Positions 51,199 through 61,264 are shown, counted from the stretch's first letter. The stretch is DNA of 64,000 nt from Algoriphagus halophilus (GCF_900129785.1 NZ_FSRC01000001.1:2604001-2668000), one strand, 5' to 3'. Notes: generated by a model not told the origin, from the letters alone. Program-made: numbers and translations.

Positions 51199-51231
51199 AA
51201 AAAGCCTATTCAGTTTCTGAATAGGCTTTTT
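51199..51231. terminator. Bidirectional terminator between gldH and pgi
   Basis: AAAAAGCCTATTCAG (51199-51213) and CTGAATAGGCTTTTT (51217-51231) form a perfect 15-bp stem with a TTT loop and serve both convergent genes. Confidence 0.9.
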
Positions 51232-51256
51232 CATTGGATGCTGATCGTATTCTTAT

Positions 51257-52900
51257 TTATCGCATCTTTTTATAGGCATTGATTAATCCATTGGTGGAGC
51301 CATCATGGGAAGTCACTTTTTCATCACCTTTCAACTCAGGAAGGATTCCATTCGCCAATACTTTCCCTAGTTCCACACCCCACTGGTCAAAACTAAAGAT
51401 ATCCCAAATCACCCCTTGAACAAAAATCTTATGTTCGTACATGGCGATCAGTGAACCTAAGGTGTAAGGTGTAATCTTTTTCACCAAAATTGAATTGGTA
51501 GGTCGGTTTCCTTCAAAAACCCGATGAGGTGCAATCTTTTCAATTTGCTCATCAGACTTTCCTGCTGCTTTCATTTCTTTTTTCACTTCCTCCAGGGACT
51601 TCCCTTTTGCCAGAGCCTCGGTCTGAGCAAAGAAATTGGAAAGCAATTTTTGGTGATGATCCCCAATAGGATTATGGGAAATGGCAGGTGCAATAAAGTC
51701 ACAAGGAATCAAATGGGTTCCTTGGTGGATCAATTGATAAAATGCGTGTTGACCATTGGTGCCCGGCTCTCCCCAGATAATTGGTCCGGTAGTGTAAGCT
51801 ACCTTGTTTCCATTTCTGCTGACGTATTTTCCGTTACTTTCCATATTTCCTTGCTGGAAATAGGCAGCGAAACGATGCATATACTGATCATAAGGAAGTA
51901 TGGCCTCCGAAGTAGCTCCCAAGAAATTGGTATTCCAAATACCGATCAATGCCAACACAATAGGAATATTTCTATCAAACATGGAGTGGCGGAAATGTTC
52001 ATCCATGACATGGGCGCCTTGAAGCAATTGTTCAAAATTTTCAAATCCTATCGTACAAGCAATCGGCAAACCAATGGCGGACCATAAAGAATACCTGCCT
52101 CCTACCCAATCCCAAAATGAGAACATATTGGCAGGGTCAATTCCAAATGCTTCTACTGCTTTGGCATTGGTTGACAAGGCTACGAAATGCTTGGATACAG
52201 CCGCTTCATCTTTTGCATATCCTACAAACCAATCCCTGGCAGAATGTGCATTGGTCATGGTTTCCTGTGTCGTAAAAGTCTTGGAAGCTATAAAGAAAAG
52301 CGTGGTTTCCGGATCTACTTTTTTCAGGGTTTCTGCAATATGTGTCCCATCTACATTGGAAACAAAATAGCAGTCAATATCAGGATTCTGATAGGGTTTC
52401 AAAGCCTCCGTTACCATGACAGGGCCCAGATCTGAACCTCCTATCCCAATATTTACCAAGGATTTGATCGGCTTTCCAGTATAACCTAACCATTGTTTAT
52501 TTTGAATTTTGTCCGCAAAGACTTTCATCTGATCCAAAACCTTTTGGACCTCGATCATCACATCTTCCCCATCTAAATAAACAGCTCGATCTGACGGGTT
52601 CCTCAAAGCTGTATGCAATACTGCTCTTCCTTCAGTTTCATTGATGGCTTTGCCGGTAAACATATCCTCGATGGCTAGATGAAGCTCCGTCTCGCGGGCT
52701 AAATCACAAAGTGCCTTCAGAATGACATCGTTCACCTTATTTTTAGAATAATCAACTAGAATATCGTCCAGTCGAAGACTGTATCGTTCGAATCTTTCGT
52801 GCTCTTCTAATAGGGAGGTTATTTTTAGGTCTTTATGCTCTTCGGCAAGGTCTAATAATCTTTTCCAAGCAGCTGTTGTGGTAGGATTGATAGATTTCAT
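51257..52900 (-). CDS. pgi: Glucose-6-phosphate isomerase
   Basis: The enzyme interconverts glucose-6-phosphate and fructose-6-phosphate in glycolysis. With the start at 52900 it has 547 residues, the standard length of the large Pgi form. Signatures include [19 protein letters not shown] (about 147-165), [16 protein letters not shown] (about 264-279), and [16 protein letters not shown] (about 373-388) with the catalytic His. An ATG at 52930 in frame is rejected because a TAnnTTTG box overlaps that start, and the longer leader is not family-like. It is monocistronic with a perfect bidirectional terminator. Confidence 0.95.
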   Translation of the reverse strand: MKSINPTTTAAWKRLLDLAEEHKDLKITSLLEEHERFERYSLRLDDILVDYSKNKVNDVILKALCDLARETELHLAIEDMFTGKAINETEGRAVLHTALRNPSDRAVYLDGEDVMIEVQKVLDQMKVFADKIQNKQWLGYTGKPIKSLVNIGIGGSDLGPVMVTEALKPYQNPDIDCYFVSNVDGTHIAETLKKVDPETTLFFIASKTFTTQETMTNAHSARDWFVGYAKDEAAVSKHFVALSTNAKAVEAFGIDPANMFSFWDWVGGRYSLWSAIGLPIACTIGFENFEQLLQGAHVMDEHFRHSMFDRNIPIVLALIGIWNTNFLGATSEAILPYDQYMHRFAAYFQQGNMESNGKYVSRNGNKVAYTTGPIIWGEPGTNGQHAFYQLIHQGTHLIPCDFIAPAISHNPIGDHHQKLLSNFFAQTEALAKGKSLEEVKKEMKAAGKSDEQIEKIAPHRVFEGNRPTNSILVKKITPYTLGSLIAMYEHKIFVQGVIWDIFSFDQWGVELGKVLANGILPELKGDEKVTSHDGSTNGLINAYKKMR

Positions 52901-52927
52901 GGCTAGGTTAATTATAGGTATGGGCAA

Positions 52928-52935
52928 CAAAATTA
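52928..52935 (-). promoter_or_regulatory. -7 box of pgi that decides its start codon
   Basis: TAATTTTG on the minus strand matches TAnnTTTG. The predicted start site near 52924 lies downstream of the ATG at 52930 and upstream of the ATG at 52900, so only the latter can be used from this promoter. Confidence 0.5.
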
Positions 52936-53054
52936 AGACTTATCTTGTGGGATAAAAGTCTTTTCTTTCTTGAAAACAAGTTTGTATTCTCCTTTCCGAA
53001 AAGGAAGGATTTGCCTTTTGTTACTCCAATGAAAAATAAATAGATTGAGATGGA

Positions 53055-53840
53055 ATGAAGCTCAAATCAATAACCTCTTACAAACCCATTCTATTTGCAT
53101 GCTGTCTATGCTTGGTAGGACTAGGAAAGGCATTTGCTGTACAAAGCCAAGACTTTGAAATCACTCCTCTAAATCAACATTTCTTTAAAACTTCCTCTTT
53201 CGATGATCCTACCACTGTGTATTCTCAATTACAAAATATCAATGAAGATGGATCCACGTTCACCCAGATAAGTGATGCCCAAAACAGAGTGATCAAAACC
53301 ATTGAGACCGACCTCAACTCTAAAACCGGGGCCATTGAAGAAGTAGTAAAAGTATTTGATCTACAGGGCCAGTTAATTCTTAGAAGTGAGGAAAATAAAC
53401 AGAACCGTGAAAAGTTCTACTTCTATTATCAAGACGGGGTTCAGGTGGCCCATGTGGCCCATTATGGCAACAATGAGTTTGAAATTTGGAGAAAATCTGG
53501 AGCTAATAGGTATTCTTCCAACAAGAATGATTTTGAACCATCCCTATTCCCTAATGATAAGGACTGGAAAAAATTTGTTCTGAAAGAAAAAAGGTTCTTA
53601 CAAGAAGCCCAATCTCAAGGTTTTGAGGGTACAGTTATCCTAGCATTTTTAATTGACAAGAATGGTCAACGACTAAAGACTGAGGTTGCCAATCTCCATG
53701 ACCTACCCCCCATCTTATCAACTGAAGCACTGCGAATAGGAGAATTGTTTGTAGGAAACTACAATCCTGCCATCGACTATAAAGGGGAAACTGTTGAAGC
53801 TTGGCTCTATTTACCGATAGGGTTTTATTATTATAAATAG
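53055..53840 (+). CDS. Secreted TonB-C-domain protein (first of a tandem pair)
   Basis: The 261-residue protein has a signal peptide (about 1-30, ending AFAVQ), a central region of short beta repeats (NRVIKTIETDLN, GQLILRSEENK), and a C-terminal domain (about 170-258) resembling the TonB C-terminal fold: GTVILAFLIDKNGQ, then LSTEALRIG and YNPAIDYKGETVEAWLYLPI. True TonB proteins have a membrane anchor and a Pro-rich spacer, and neither is present here. It could be a periplasmic binding module derived from TonB. The next gene, 64 nt away, is a paralogue. Confidence 0.75.
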   Translation: MKLKSITSYKPILFACCLCLVGLGKAFAVQSQDFEITPLNQHFFKTSSFDDPTTVYSQLQNINEDGSTFTQISDAQNRVIKTIETDLNSKTGAIEEVVKVFDLQGQLILRSEENKQNREKFYFYYQDGVQVAHVAHYGNNEFEIWRKSGANRYSSNKNDFEPSLFPNDKDWKKFVLKEKRFLQEAQSQGFEGTVILAFLIDKNGQRLKTEVANLHDLPPILSTEALRIGELFVGNYNPAIDYKGETVEAWLYLPIGFYYYK

Positions 53841-53904
53841 AAAAATTTCATATTCCTCCATCGTTCGCTATATTCACACAAAGAATTAGTTATTACCCCT
53901 GGAA

Positions 53905-54654
53905 ATGCATAAGTATTGTTTCATTTTTTTGATCACTTTTTTATGTTTTCAGCCTCTGATAGCACAAGAAAGAGTGGTCCTCAAGCTGAATAAGTACCTA
54001 GTTCCCATTCAAGACAATACTCCTGAAGCACATGCATTTAATCAAGTGATCAGTGAAAAAGATGACATGGCAATAACAAAAACCTATGATCTTCAAAATC
54101 GATTGGTTAGTCAAAAGAAAGAAAAATACAATGAGGAATTAGGCTACCATGAAGCAATCACTTCTACCTATGATAGTCTTCAAAATCTAGTTTCTTCAGA
54201 GATTAAAAATCTAGATAACAGCAGTTTTGTGAAAGTATTTTTGGAGGGGGAACAGGTGGTCTCAAAACTGACCTATTTAGAAGATAAAATCTATTATTTC
54301 TACAGAGGAAATATGGATTCGGCTTGGATCACAGGGGAATTTAATCCTATGCTTCCCAAACCAAAAATTGACAAGAAAGATTTTCAAAAGGCTTTGGCAA
54401 AGGAGCTTCATTATCCCCCCGAAGCACGAAACCTGAGGGAAACCGGTACGGCTCTAGTGGGAATTGAAGTAGATGAAAACGGTCAATTGATTCACCTTTA
54501 TTGGGCCAATCCGGGAGAAGTTCATCCATCCTTAATCAAAGAGGCAATCAGAGTCTTGGAAAAAATAAATCTCGATTTTGAACCTGCCATTGATTATCAA
54601 GGTAACCCAACCAAGGCCTTCTTTACCATCCCTATCCGCTTTGCCATGAGTTAA
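53905..54654 (+). CDS. Secreted TonB-C-domain protein (second of a tandem pair)
   Basis: The 249-residue paralogue of the preceding protein has a signal peptide (about 1-20, ending LIAQE). A middle region with YDLQNRLVSQKKEKYNEE resembles MORN-like antiparallel repeats. The C-terminal TonB-C domain (about 155-248) has LHYPPEARNLRETGTALVGIEVDENGQ and the final FEPAIDYQGNPTKAFFTIPI, a close fit to the TonB_C pattern. The YPxxAR motif is more typical than in the first copy. No ExbBD genes lie nearby. It is probably co-transcribed with its sister gene and followed by a shared terminator. Confidence 0.77.
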   Translation: MHKYCFIFLITFLCFQPLIAQERVVLKLNKYLVPIQDNTPEAHAFNQVISEKDDMAITKTYDLQNRLVSQKKEKYNEELGYHEAITSTYDSLQNLVSSEIKNLDNSSFVKVFLEGEQVVSKLTYLEDKIYYFYRGNMDSAWITGEFNPMLPKPKIDKKDFQKALAKELHYPPEARNLRETGTALVGIEVDENGQLIHLYWANPGEVHPSLIKEAIRVLEKINLDFEPAIDYQGNPTKAFFTIPIRFAMS

Positions 54655-54660
54655 AAGAAA

Positions 54661-54686
54661 AAAACCCGCCATAAATGACGGGTTTT
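54661..54686. terminator. Bidirectional terminator between the TonB-C pair and acnA
   Basis: AAAACCCG (54661-54668) and CGGGTTTT (54679-54686) pair perfectly, and CAT/ATG extends the stem inside with one mismatch each side. T-runs follow on both strands. Confidence 0.8.
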
Positions 54687-54715
54687 GAAGTATTATAAAA
54701 CAACTCTATGGGAAT

Positions 54716-57490
54716 CTAGTCCTTTAAGAAATCTCTTAATACATAATTCAGGATTCCTCCGTGTTGGTAATAAGCAATCTCTACCTCAGAATCCAATCGG
54801 GATTTTACATGAAACTCCTTTTTATTTCCATCTTGATCCACTGCTTCCACCCTAAAGCGTTGGCCAGGTTTCAATCCATCCGAAATACCTTCGATACTAA
54901 AGGTTTCAAAACCTGTTAAGCCCAAACTTTCGGCATGCTCTCCTGAAATAAACTGTAGAGGTAGGACTCCCATTCCCACCAGATTGCTTCGGTGAATACG
55001 CTCATAGCTTTCTGCAATCACAGCTTTAATACCCAATAAATTGGTTCCCTTGGCAGCCCAATCTCTGGAAGATCCTGAACCATATTCTTTTCCGGCCAAG
55101 ACAATCAAGGGAGTCCCATCGGCCTGGTATTTTTGGGAGGCATCAAAAACTGTCATTTCCTCATCATCAGGAATGTAGTTGGTAAAGCCTCCTTCTTGGG
55201 TAGAGAGTTGGTTCTTGATCCGAACATTGGCAAATGTACCTCGAACCATCACTTCATCATTTCCTCTTCTTGAACCATAGGAATTGAAATCAGGCCGCTG
55301 CACCCCTCTTCCATTTAAATACTTCCCAGCTGGAGTATCAGCCTTAAATGAACCTGCTGGAGAAATGTGGTCTGTGGTAATAGAGTCTCCTAGCTTTAAT
55401 AAAACTCTTGCGTTTTCGATATTCTTTGGACTTTGCAAATCCATTGAGATTCCTTTGAAAAAGGGGGCTTCTTTGATATAGGTACTGGAATCATCCCATG
55501 GATATATAGACCCTTCCCCTGAATTCAATTTTTTCCAGATGTCATTTCCCTCGAATATCTCCCCATAATTTTTCTCGTAATCATCGGGTGTCAACACTTT
55601 TCTGGAAATCTCATCTATTTCCGCGGTGGTAGGCCAAATGTCTTTGAGATAAACCGGTTCTTGGTTGGGGTCATATCCTATTGGCTCATTGTACAAATCC
55701 ACATCTACTCTCCCCGCCAAGGCGTACACAACCACCAACATGGGAGACATGAGGTAATTCATTTTCACTTGAGGATGGACTCTGGCTTCAAAATTTCGAT
55801 TTCCCGAAAGTACGGAAGCTACGACCAAATCATTATCCTCCACTGCTTTGGCAATATGGTTAGGTAAGGGCCCTGAATTTCCGATACAGGAAGTACAACC
55901 ATACCCAACAGTATGGAATTTGAGGGCTTCCAATTCTTCCAATAAGCCTGCTTTGCTCAAGTAATCTGTCACGACTTTCGAACCTGGAGCCAAGGAGGTT
56001 TTTACCCAAGGCTTCACATCCAATCCCCTTTCCAATGCCTTTTTGGCTACTAAGCCTGCACCCAGCATCACTGCTGGATTGGAGGTATTGGTACAGGAAG
56101 TGATGGCAGCGATGACAATAGATCCATCATAAAGCGTAAATTTTTCATAGTTTAAATCAATGGTAACCGATTTCAACCCGTTTTTTACTTCTGTTTTAAA
56201 TGCGACATCCTGAGGGGAATTTTTTGCCTCTTTTGAGGATTGTCCACCACCCTCAGCAAGCATTCTTCCTTCCTCTCTTTTATCTATTGGAATGTATTGT
56301 CTACCATGCATGGAATGTAATAACTCTTCAAATTTTGGTTTAAAGTTTCGAACCAAAATTTTATCCTGAGGTCTTTTGGGTCCAGATACCGTTGCCTCTA
56401 CCGTTCCTAAATCCAATTCTACAACAGAGGAATACTGGATCAAATCCTCCTCTTTCCTCCATAATAAATTCGCTTTGCAATAGTCCTCTACCAATTTAAT
56501 CTGGCTGTTGCTTCTATTGGTCTTGGCCATGTAATCAAGAGTTCTGTCATCTATTGGGAAATAGGAAACTGTACATCCAAATTCCGGAGACATGTTGGAA
56601 ATGGTCGCCCGATCCGGCACCGTCAAATGATCCAACCCTGGTCCAAATACCTCCACAAACTTACCCACCACTCCATGTTTTCTGAGCAATTCGGTAATGG
56701 TCAAAACCATGTCTGTCGCAGTGGTTCCAGCAGGTAGTTTACCGGTCAATTTCAAACCAACTACCTCTGGCATGATAAAGAAAATGGGTTGACCTAATAG
56801 GGCTGCTTCGGCCTCAATTCCGCCAACTCCCCATCCTACGACCCCAATTCCATTGACCATTGGGGTATGTGAATCGGTACCTACCAAGGTGTCTGGAAAT
56901 ACCTTCCCATCACGCATAATCACTCCCTGAGCCAAGTATTCGAGGTTTACCTGATGACAAATCCCCATTCCTGGAGGTACTACAGAAAAATTATCAAAGG
57001 ATTTTTGTGCCCATTTCAAAAACTGATACCGTTCGGCATTCCGCTCATATTCTACTTCCACATTCCGTTGATAACTGTAATTGGTTCCAAAATAATCTAC
57101 TTGAACCGAATGATCTATCACCAAATCTACAGGGATCAATGGGTTGATTCTTTCTGGATCTTTTCCTTTACGCTGGGCCTCCGATCTCAGGGAAGCGATG
57201 TCTACTACGGCTGGAACTCCCGTAAAATCCTGCATTAAAACTCTTGCAGGTTTAAAAGGAATATCCGCTTCTGATGCTTCTGGTTTCCAGTTTAAAATAG
57301 TATCTAAATGCTCTTTGGTAATGGAAAAGGCATCATAGTTTCGAAGGGCATTTTCCAATAAAATCCGAATGGAGAATGGTAACTTTTTAATCTCATGCCC
57401 AGCTTGATGGAGCTTATCCAAACTCCAATAATCAAAAGTACCGGAATCAGTTGTTAAACTTGATTTAATTTGAAATGGATCTTGGTTCAT
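54716..57490 (-). CDS. acnA: Aconitate hydratase A
   Basis: The enzyme isomerises citrate to isocitrate in the TCA cycle through a 4Fe-4S cluster. The 924-residue length is normal for the AcnA/IRP1 type. Cluster ligands are the Cys in ITSCTNTSNP and the pair in GYGCTSCIGNSGP (about residues 457 and 523-526). The mobile C-terminal domain with GSSRDWAAKGT and SYERIHRSNLVGMGVLPL is present. The ATG at 57490 gives the standard MNQDPFQIKSSL-like leader. It is monocistronic and divergent from the endonuclease/phosphatase-family gene at 57643. Confidence 0.95.
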   Translation of the reverse strand: MNQDPFQIKSSLTTDSGTFDYWSLDKLHQAGHEIKKLPFSIRILLENALRNYDAFSITKEHLDTILNWKPEASEADIPFKPARVLMQDFTGVPAVVDIASLRSEAQRKGKDPERINPLIPVDLVIDHSVQVDYFGTNYSYQRNVEVEYERNAERYQFLKWAQKSFDNFSVVPPGMGICHQVNLEYLAQGVIMRDGKVFPDTLVGTDSHTPMVNGIGVVGWGVGGIEAEAALLGQPIFFIMPEVVGLKLTGKLPAGTTATDMVLTITELLRKHGVVGKFVEVFGPGLDHLTVPDRATISNMSPEFGCTVSYFPIDDRTLDYMAKTNRSNSQIKLVEDYCKANLLWRKEEDLIQYSSVVELDLGTVEATVSGPKRPQDKILVRNFKPKFEELLHSMHGRQYIPIDKREEGRMLAEGGGQSSKEAKNSPQDVAFKTEVKNGLKSVTIDLNYEKFTLYDGSIVIAAITSCTNTSNPAVMLGAGLVAKKALERGLDVKPWVKTSLAPGSKVVTDYLSKAGLLEELEALKFHTVGYGCTSCIGNSGPLPNHIAKAVEDNDLVVASVLSGNRNFEARVHPQVKMNYLMSPMLVVVYALAGRVDVDLYNEPIGYDPNQEPVYLKDIWPTTAEIDEISRKVLTPDDYEKNYGEIFEGNDIWKKLNSGEGSIYPWDDSSTYIKEAPFFKGISMDLQSPKNIENARVLLKLGDSITTDHISPAGSFKADTPAGKYLNGRGVQRPDFNSYGSRRGNDEVMVRGTFANVRIKNQLSTQEGGFTNYIPDDEEMTVFDASQKYQADGTPLIVLAGKEYGSGSSRDWAAKGTNLLGIKAVIAESYERIHRSNLVGMGVLPLQFISGEHAESLGLTGFETFSIEGISDGLKPGQRFRVEAVDQDGNKKEFHVKSRLDSEVEIAYYQHGGILNYVLRDFLKD

Positions 57491-57642
57491 GATAAAAATT
57501 GTTTAGGTCTATGAAGAAGCGTTTTATTAGTAACCAAATTACGAAAGATAGAATTCATTCCCCACTCGCTATTTCCTTCAATCAAAGGCTTGGTCAATTT
57601 TACTTCTTACTTGTTTATATTAGTTAATAAATTCCAAAGCCT

Positions 57643-58701
57643 ATGCCGATTTACGTTTTGAGGATAATCAGTGCATTTTTTATCCTTGCTACCTGGATCC
57701 CTTTTATCAAATGGGACTATTGGTGGATCAGAGTTTTTGACTACCCTCAACTGCAAAAGCTGGTGATCATTATCCTTTGCGTGTTGCCTTGGACGTACCT
57801 TGCCTTTGAGGAAGCTTCCCCTGAAAGTTTCATTTGGATGGTTCTATTATTGATGGCAGGAATTCACCTTTTTAGAAAAGTGAAAATCTTCAGTCCCTTG
57901 GGCAAAAAGATGATTGACTCGATTGCCTATGATGAGGAGAATGGGATTCACATTTTGGTAGGAAATGTTTACCAATTCAACACCCACTACCAAAAAGTGA
58001 TTGATTTGGTCCATCAAACAAACCCCGATCTCATATTCTTGGTAGAAACCGATCAGGCTTGGGAAGTGGGATTAAAATCCCTTGAAAAACAATATCCAAA
58101 TACGATCTTGATTCCTTTGGACAATACCTATGGAATGTTGCTGTATACCAAATTGGAAATTGTCAGGCATGAAATTAAATACCTCATCGATGATGAAATA
58201 CCCTCTATAGAGTTAGAAATAAAACTAAACAGCGGAAAAACCATTACGGTGTACGCAATTCACCCCACTCCTCCAGTTCCCAACGAAAACCCAAAAAGTA
58301 CCGATAGAGATGCTGAAATTCTTATCGTTGGAAAAAAAGTAAAGGCCAATCCCAAACCCTCTCTGGTGATCGGGGATTTGAATGACGTGGCATGGAGCTA
58401 TACAACTGAGCTATTCCTTAAAATTTCAGAAATGGCTGACCCGAGGAGAGGTAGAGGATTATTTAGTACCTTCCATGCTAAAATACCCCTCTTACGTTGG
58501 CCTTTGGACCATATTTTCCTCAGCAAACATTTTGGACTTTCTGAACTTCAAGTGCAGTCAGGAATTGGTTCAGATCATTTCCCAATCAGTATGAAAGCGG
58601 TGATCACAGAAAAGAATACCACGGATCAATTGGAAGCCAATGGGGAAGACCATCAGGAGGCTAAAGAGAAGATCGAAAACGGAATTTCGGATCGTTCATA
58701 A
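57643..58701 (+). CDS. Endonuclease/exonuclease/phosphatase family protein with membrane anchor
   Basis: Two or three N-terminal hydrophobic helices (about 3-85) are followed by an EEP domain (about 105-325). LVETDQAW holds the metal-binding Glu, IGDLNDVAW the Asp-x-Asn pair (about 243-251), PLDHIFLS the Asp-His, and GSDHFPIS the terminal catalytic Asp-His (about 311-318). The catalytic set looks complete. Anchoring suggests action at the membrane, on lipid head groups or extracellular nucleic acid, and the substrate cannot be told. A disordered acidic tail of about 25 residues ends the protein. A strong terminator follows. Confidence 0.85.
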   Translation: MPIYVLRIISAFFILATWIPFIKWDYWWIRVFDYPQLQKLVIIILCVLPWTYLAFEEASPESFIWMVLLLMAGIHLFRKVKIFSPLGKKMIDSIAYDEENGIHILVGNVYQFNTHYQKVIDLVHQTNPDLIFLVETDQAWEVGLKSLEKQYPNTILIPLDNTYGMLLYTKLEIVRHEIKYLIDDEIPSIELEIKLNSGKTITVYAIHPTPPVPNENPKSTDRDAEILIVGKKVKANPKPSLVIGDLNDVAWSYTTELFLKISEMADPRRGRGLFSTFHAKIPLLRWPLDHIFLSKHFGLSELQVQSGIGSDHFPISMKAVITEKNTTDQLEANGEDHQEAKEKIENGISDRS

Positions 58702-58704
58702 AAA

Positions 58705-58728
58705 AAGCCCTAAATCAATTTAGGGCTT
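58705..58728. terminator. Bidirectional terminator
   Basis: AAGCCCTAAAT (58705-58715) and ATTTAGGGCTT (58718-58728) form a perfect 11-bp stem with T-tracts on both strands, ending the EEP gene and the convergent mla operon. Confidence 0.88.
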
Positions 58729-58733
58729 CATTT

Positions 58734-59717
58734 TTAATTATTTTCATCGGCTTTTTCTTCAGCTTTCGCTTTTCGCTTAAAGCCTTTTCTGAACGGCCAG
58801 GTGTATTCCAATGCCTCCAACCCTCTATTTAGGTTGTATGTCGCTGAATCGGTATTCACCATCGTTTGTTTTAAACTTTTAGCAAATTCTTCATCATTTA
58901 ACAATACACCGATGGAATTGTCCGATGAATTGAATTTCTCTGTAATAGCCTTCAACTCCTCAGTCATTTCCTCTGAATTTTGAGCTGTAGCTTTCAGACT
59001 TCCCATAGTGGATTTAAATTCGGTAAGCAACGTGGTATCCGTTACCAAATCATTGAAAAGATTACCCTCTTGATTCAATTTTGAAGTAAAGGAATTGAGG
59101 TCGGTAAGCATTCTGTTGCTTTGAACAGAGGCATTATTCAAGTTGGCAATGATGGTTTTGAAACTTTCTGCCAAGGTAGAATCAGTCAATACAGCTCCCA
59201 CGATGCCTTCACCTGCGGCTAATTTACTGGTCAAGACTTTTAGGTCATTGGTGATCTCAACTAGATTTTCATTATTTACCTGCAGCGTCTCCATCATTTG
59301 ATCGGTATCCAAAGGCATGACAGATTCCAATCGATCCCCATCCTCCACTGGAGGCGCCATAGTAGTTCCTCCATAGATCACGATGATTTTATTACCGATC
59401 AAACCATCAGAACTCAAGGTAGCTTTAGAATCCTTTCGAATAAATTCTACCACTTCCTCCTCTACATTCATTTCTATTTCAACTTGGGAGTCCCCATAGA
59501 AATTGATTTTTCGAACGGTACCGATTTTCACCCCTGAAAACCAAACATTGTTTCCAGTCTGTAAACCTCCAATATCATCGAACACTGCTTTCAGTTGGAT
59601 CGCTTTGACAAATTTCTTTTGCTGGCCGCCCAAGGTCAAAATACCGGCTACCAGGATGGCAATTCCTATAAATACAAATATGCCTACTAAAACGTTGCGT
59701 TTATTTTCACCTCTCAT
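58734..59717 (-). CDS. mlaD: MlaD-family (MCE) substrate-binding protein
   Basis: The protein belongs to an ABC system that moves phospholipids between the membranes. One N-terminal helix (about 9-29) anchors the 327-residue protein. The MCE domain (about 40-120) shows IQLKAVFDDIGGLQTGNNVWFSGVKIGTV, and a long helical, coiled-coil-like region follows (about 140-300), with a basic-acidic tail. This is longer than proteobacterial MlaD (about 180 residues) but usual for Bacteroidota. Its start overlaps mlaF by 4 nt. It is the last gene of the mlaE-mlaF-mlaD operon. Confidence 0.9.
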   Translation of the reverse strand: MRGENKRNVLVGIFVFIGIAILVAGILTLGGQQKKFVKAIQLKAVFDDIGGLQTGNNVWFSGVKIGTVRKINFYGDSQVEIEMNVEEEVVEFIRKDSKATLSSDGLIGNKIIVIYGGTTMAPPVEDGDRLESVMPLDTDQMMETLQVNNENLVEITNDLKVLTSKLAAGEGIVGAVLTDSTLAESFKTIIANLNNASVQSNRMLTDLNSFTSKLNQEGNLFNDLVTDTTLLTEFKSTMGSLKATAQNSEEMTEELKAITEKFNSSDNSIGVLLNDEEFAKSLKQTMVNTDSATYNLNRGLEALEYTWPFRKGFKRKAKAEEKADENN

Positions 59718-60466
59718 GAATCAATGAAATTATAATCGTAAAATGATTTGACTCGCCCATCTTGTGCATGAGCAAAAACTTCTTCAAAACTACCCATCGC
59801 CTTGAATTGACCATCTAGCAACACTGCTTGACGATCTCCTGTGACTTTGGCACACGTAAGGTCATGGGTAATGACAATAGATGAAGTATTATACTGCTCT
59901 CTTACCTGATTGATCAAATTATTAATATCCATACAAGTAATCGGATCTAGACCAGCAGTTGGCTCATCATAAAGCATGATCTCAGGATTTAATATCAAAG
60001 TCCTGGCCACGCCTATTCTTTTTTTCTGACCTCCAGAAAGTTCAGATGGCATCTGGTTGATGGATTGGGGTAAGCCCACACTATCCAACAACTCTTCTAT
60101 TTTTCTTGTAATTTCTCCCCGGGTAAGATTCTTCACATTTCTTACCAATGGAAATTCCATATTCTCCCGAACAGTCATACTATCATACAAGGCTGAATTC
60201 TGAAAAGAGAAACCGATTTTTAATCGAAGTTCATTGAGGGCTTTGGTTCCTAATTTGGAAACTTCCTGCCCTAACACCTTCATCGATCCTTCATCCTGCT
60301 TCAGCAAACCCACCATGATTTTTATCAATACAGATTTGCCAGAACCAGATTTACCGAGCACAACCAAGTTCTCTCCTTTATATAAATCCAAATCAACTCC
60401 TTTGAGAACATCCAAATCCCCAAATGATTTCTTTAAACCAGCTATTTCTACAACTTTCTCTTCCAT
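59714..60466 (-). CDS. mlaF: MlaF-type ABC ATPase
   Basis: The 250-residue ATPase has Walker A GKSGSGKSV (about 38-46), signature LSGGQKKRIG (about 143-152), Walker B EIMLYDEPTAGLDP (about 163-176), and the H-loop VITHDLTCA. The LSGGQKKR signature and YDEPTAGLDP are typical of MlaF/Ttg2A. It powers MlaE-mediated lipid transport. Its gene follows mlaE after 3 nt and overlaps mlaD by 4 nt, so all three are translationally linked. Confidence 0.93.
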   Translation of the reverse strand: MEEKVVEIAGLKKSFGDLDVLKGVDLDLYKGENLVVLGKSGSGKSVLIKIMVGLLKQDEGSMKVLGQEVSKLGTKALNELRLKIGFSFQNSALYDSMTVRENMEFPLVRNVKNLTRGEITRKIEELLDSVGLPQSINQMPSELSGGQKKRIGVARTLILNPEIMLYDEPTAGLDPITCMDINNLINQVREQYNTSSIVITHDLTCAKVTGDRQAVLLDGQFKAMGSFEEVFAHAQDGRVKSFYDYNFIDS

Positions 60467-60469
60467 GGT

Positions 60470-61264
60470 TTACATCATTCTAATTGCGTTCACAATCTGA
60501 AGAACTAGTAATTCTTCAATAAATATCAGGAACATGGCCATTACAACAGCTGAATTGGCTGCACGACCTACCCCCTCGGTTCCTTTGGAAGAGTTATATC
60601 CTTTATAGCAACCCACTATTCCGATGGTAAAGCCAAATAGAAGGGATTTCAAAACCGAAGAGTTAATATCCAAGAAACTGATTGATTCAAACACCTCTAC
60701 AAAAAAGGTGGTCATACTGACATTTTCATTGGCGTTCACGCTTAAGAAAGATCCCATCAATGCGACAAAATCAGTATACATCACCAAGACAGGTATCATG
60801 AAAGTTGTTGCCAACACCCGGGTTACCACCAAAAACTTAAATGGATTAGTTGCTGAAACTTCCATCGCATCGATTTGCTCTGTCACTTTCATGGAGCCTA
60901 TCTCTGCACCGATACTGGATCCCATCTTACCTGCTGCAATCAATGCCGTCACCAAAGGTCCCATCGCTCTTACTACGGCAATGGAAATCAAAGAAGGTAA
61001 CCAAGAGGTAGCTCCAAATTCTGAAAGTGAGGGTCTAGATTGATTGGTAAATACAATCCCTACGATGAATCCAGTCAATGAAATAAGAGGCAAGGATTCC
61101 ACCCCAATTCGATAACATTGGTGGAAGACTTCTTTTAGTTCATAAGGGGGTAAAAACACTTCTTTAAAGAACCTCCTTACAAAGCTCCAGGCACTTGCTA
61201 AGCCTGTAAAAAATTTATCTATTTTCTTAGAAAGCACAGGCTTTCTGTCTGCTTCTTCAGCCAT
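60470..61264 (-). CDS. mlaE: MlaE-type ABC permease
   Basis: The 264-residue inner-membrane protein has about five helices after a polar N-terminus of about 45 residues. The conserved family block IGAEIGSMKVTEQIDAMEV (about 117-135) is the coupling region, and NPFKFLVVTRVLA follows it. It forms the transmembrane channel of the lipid transport complex with MlaF and MlaD. It is the first gene of the operon. No periplasmic MlaC or outer-membrane MlaA gene is nearby, as is usual for this phylum. I saw no clear -7 box in front. Confidence 0.92.
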   Translation of the reverse strand: MAEEADRKPVLSKKIDKFFTGLASAWSFVRRFFKEVFLPPYELKEVFHQCYRIGVESLPLISLTGFIVGIVFTNQSRPSLSEFGATSWLPSLISIAVVRAMGPLVTALIAAGKMGSSIGAEIGSMKVTEQIDAMEVSATNPFKFLVVTRVLATTFMIPVLVMYTDFVALMGSFLSVNANENVSMTTFFVEVFESISFLDINSSVLKSLLFGFTIGIVGCYKGYNSSKGTEGVGRAANSAVVMAMFLIFIEELLVLQIVNAIRMM

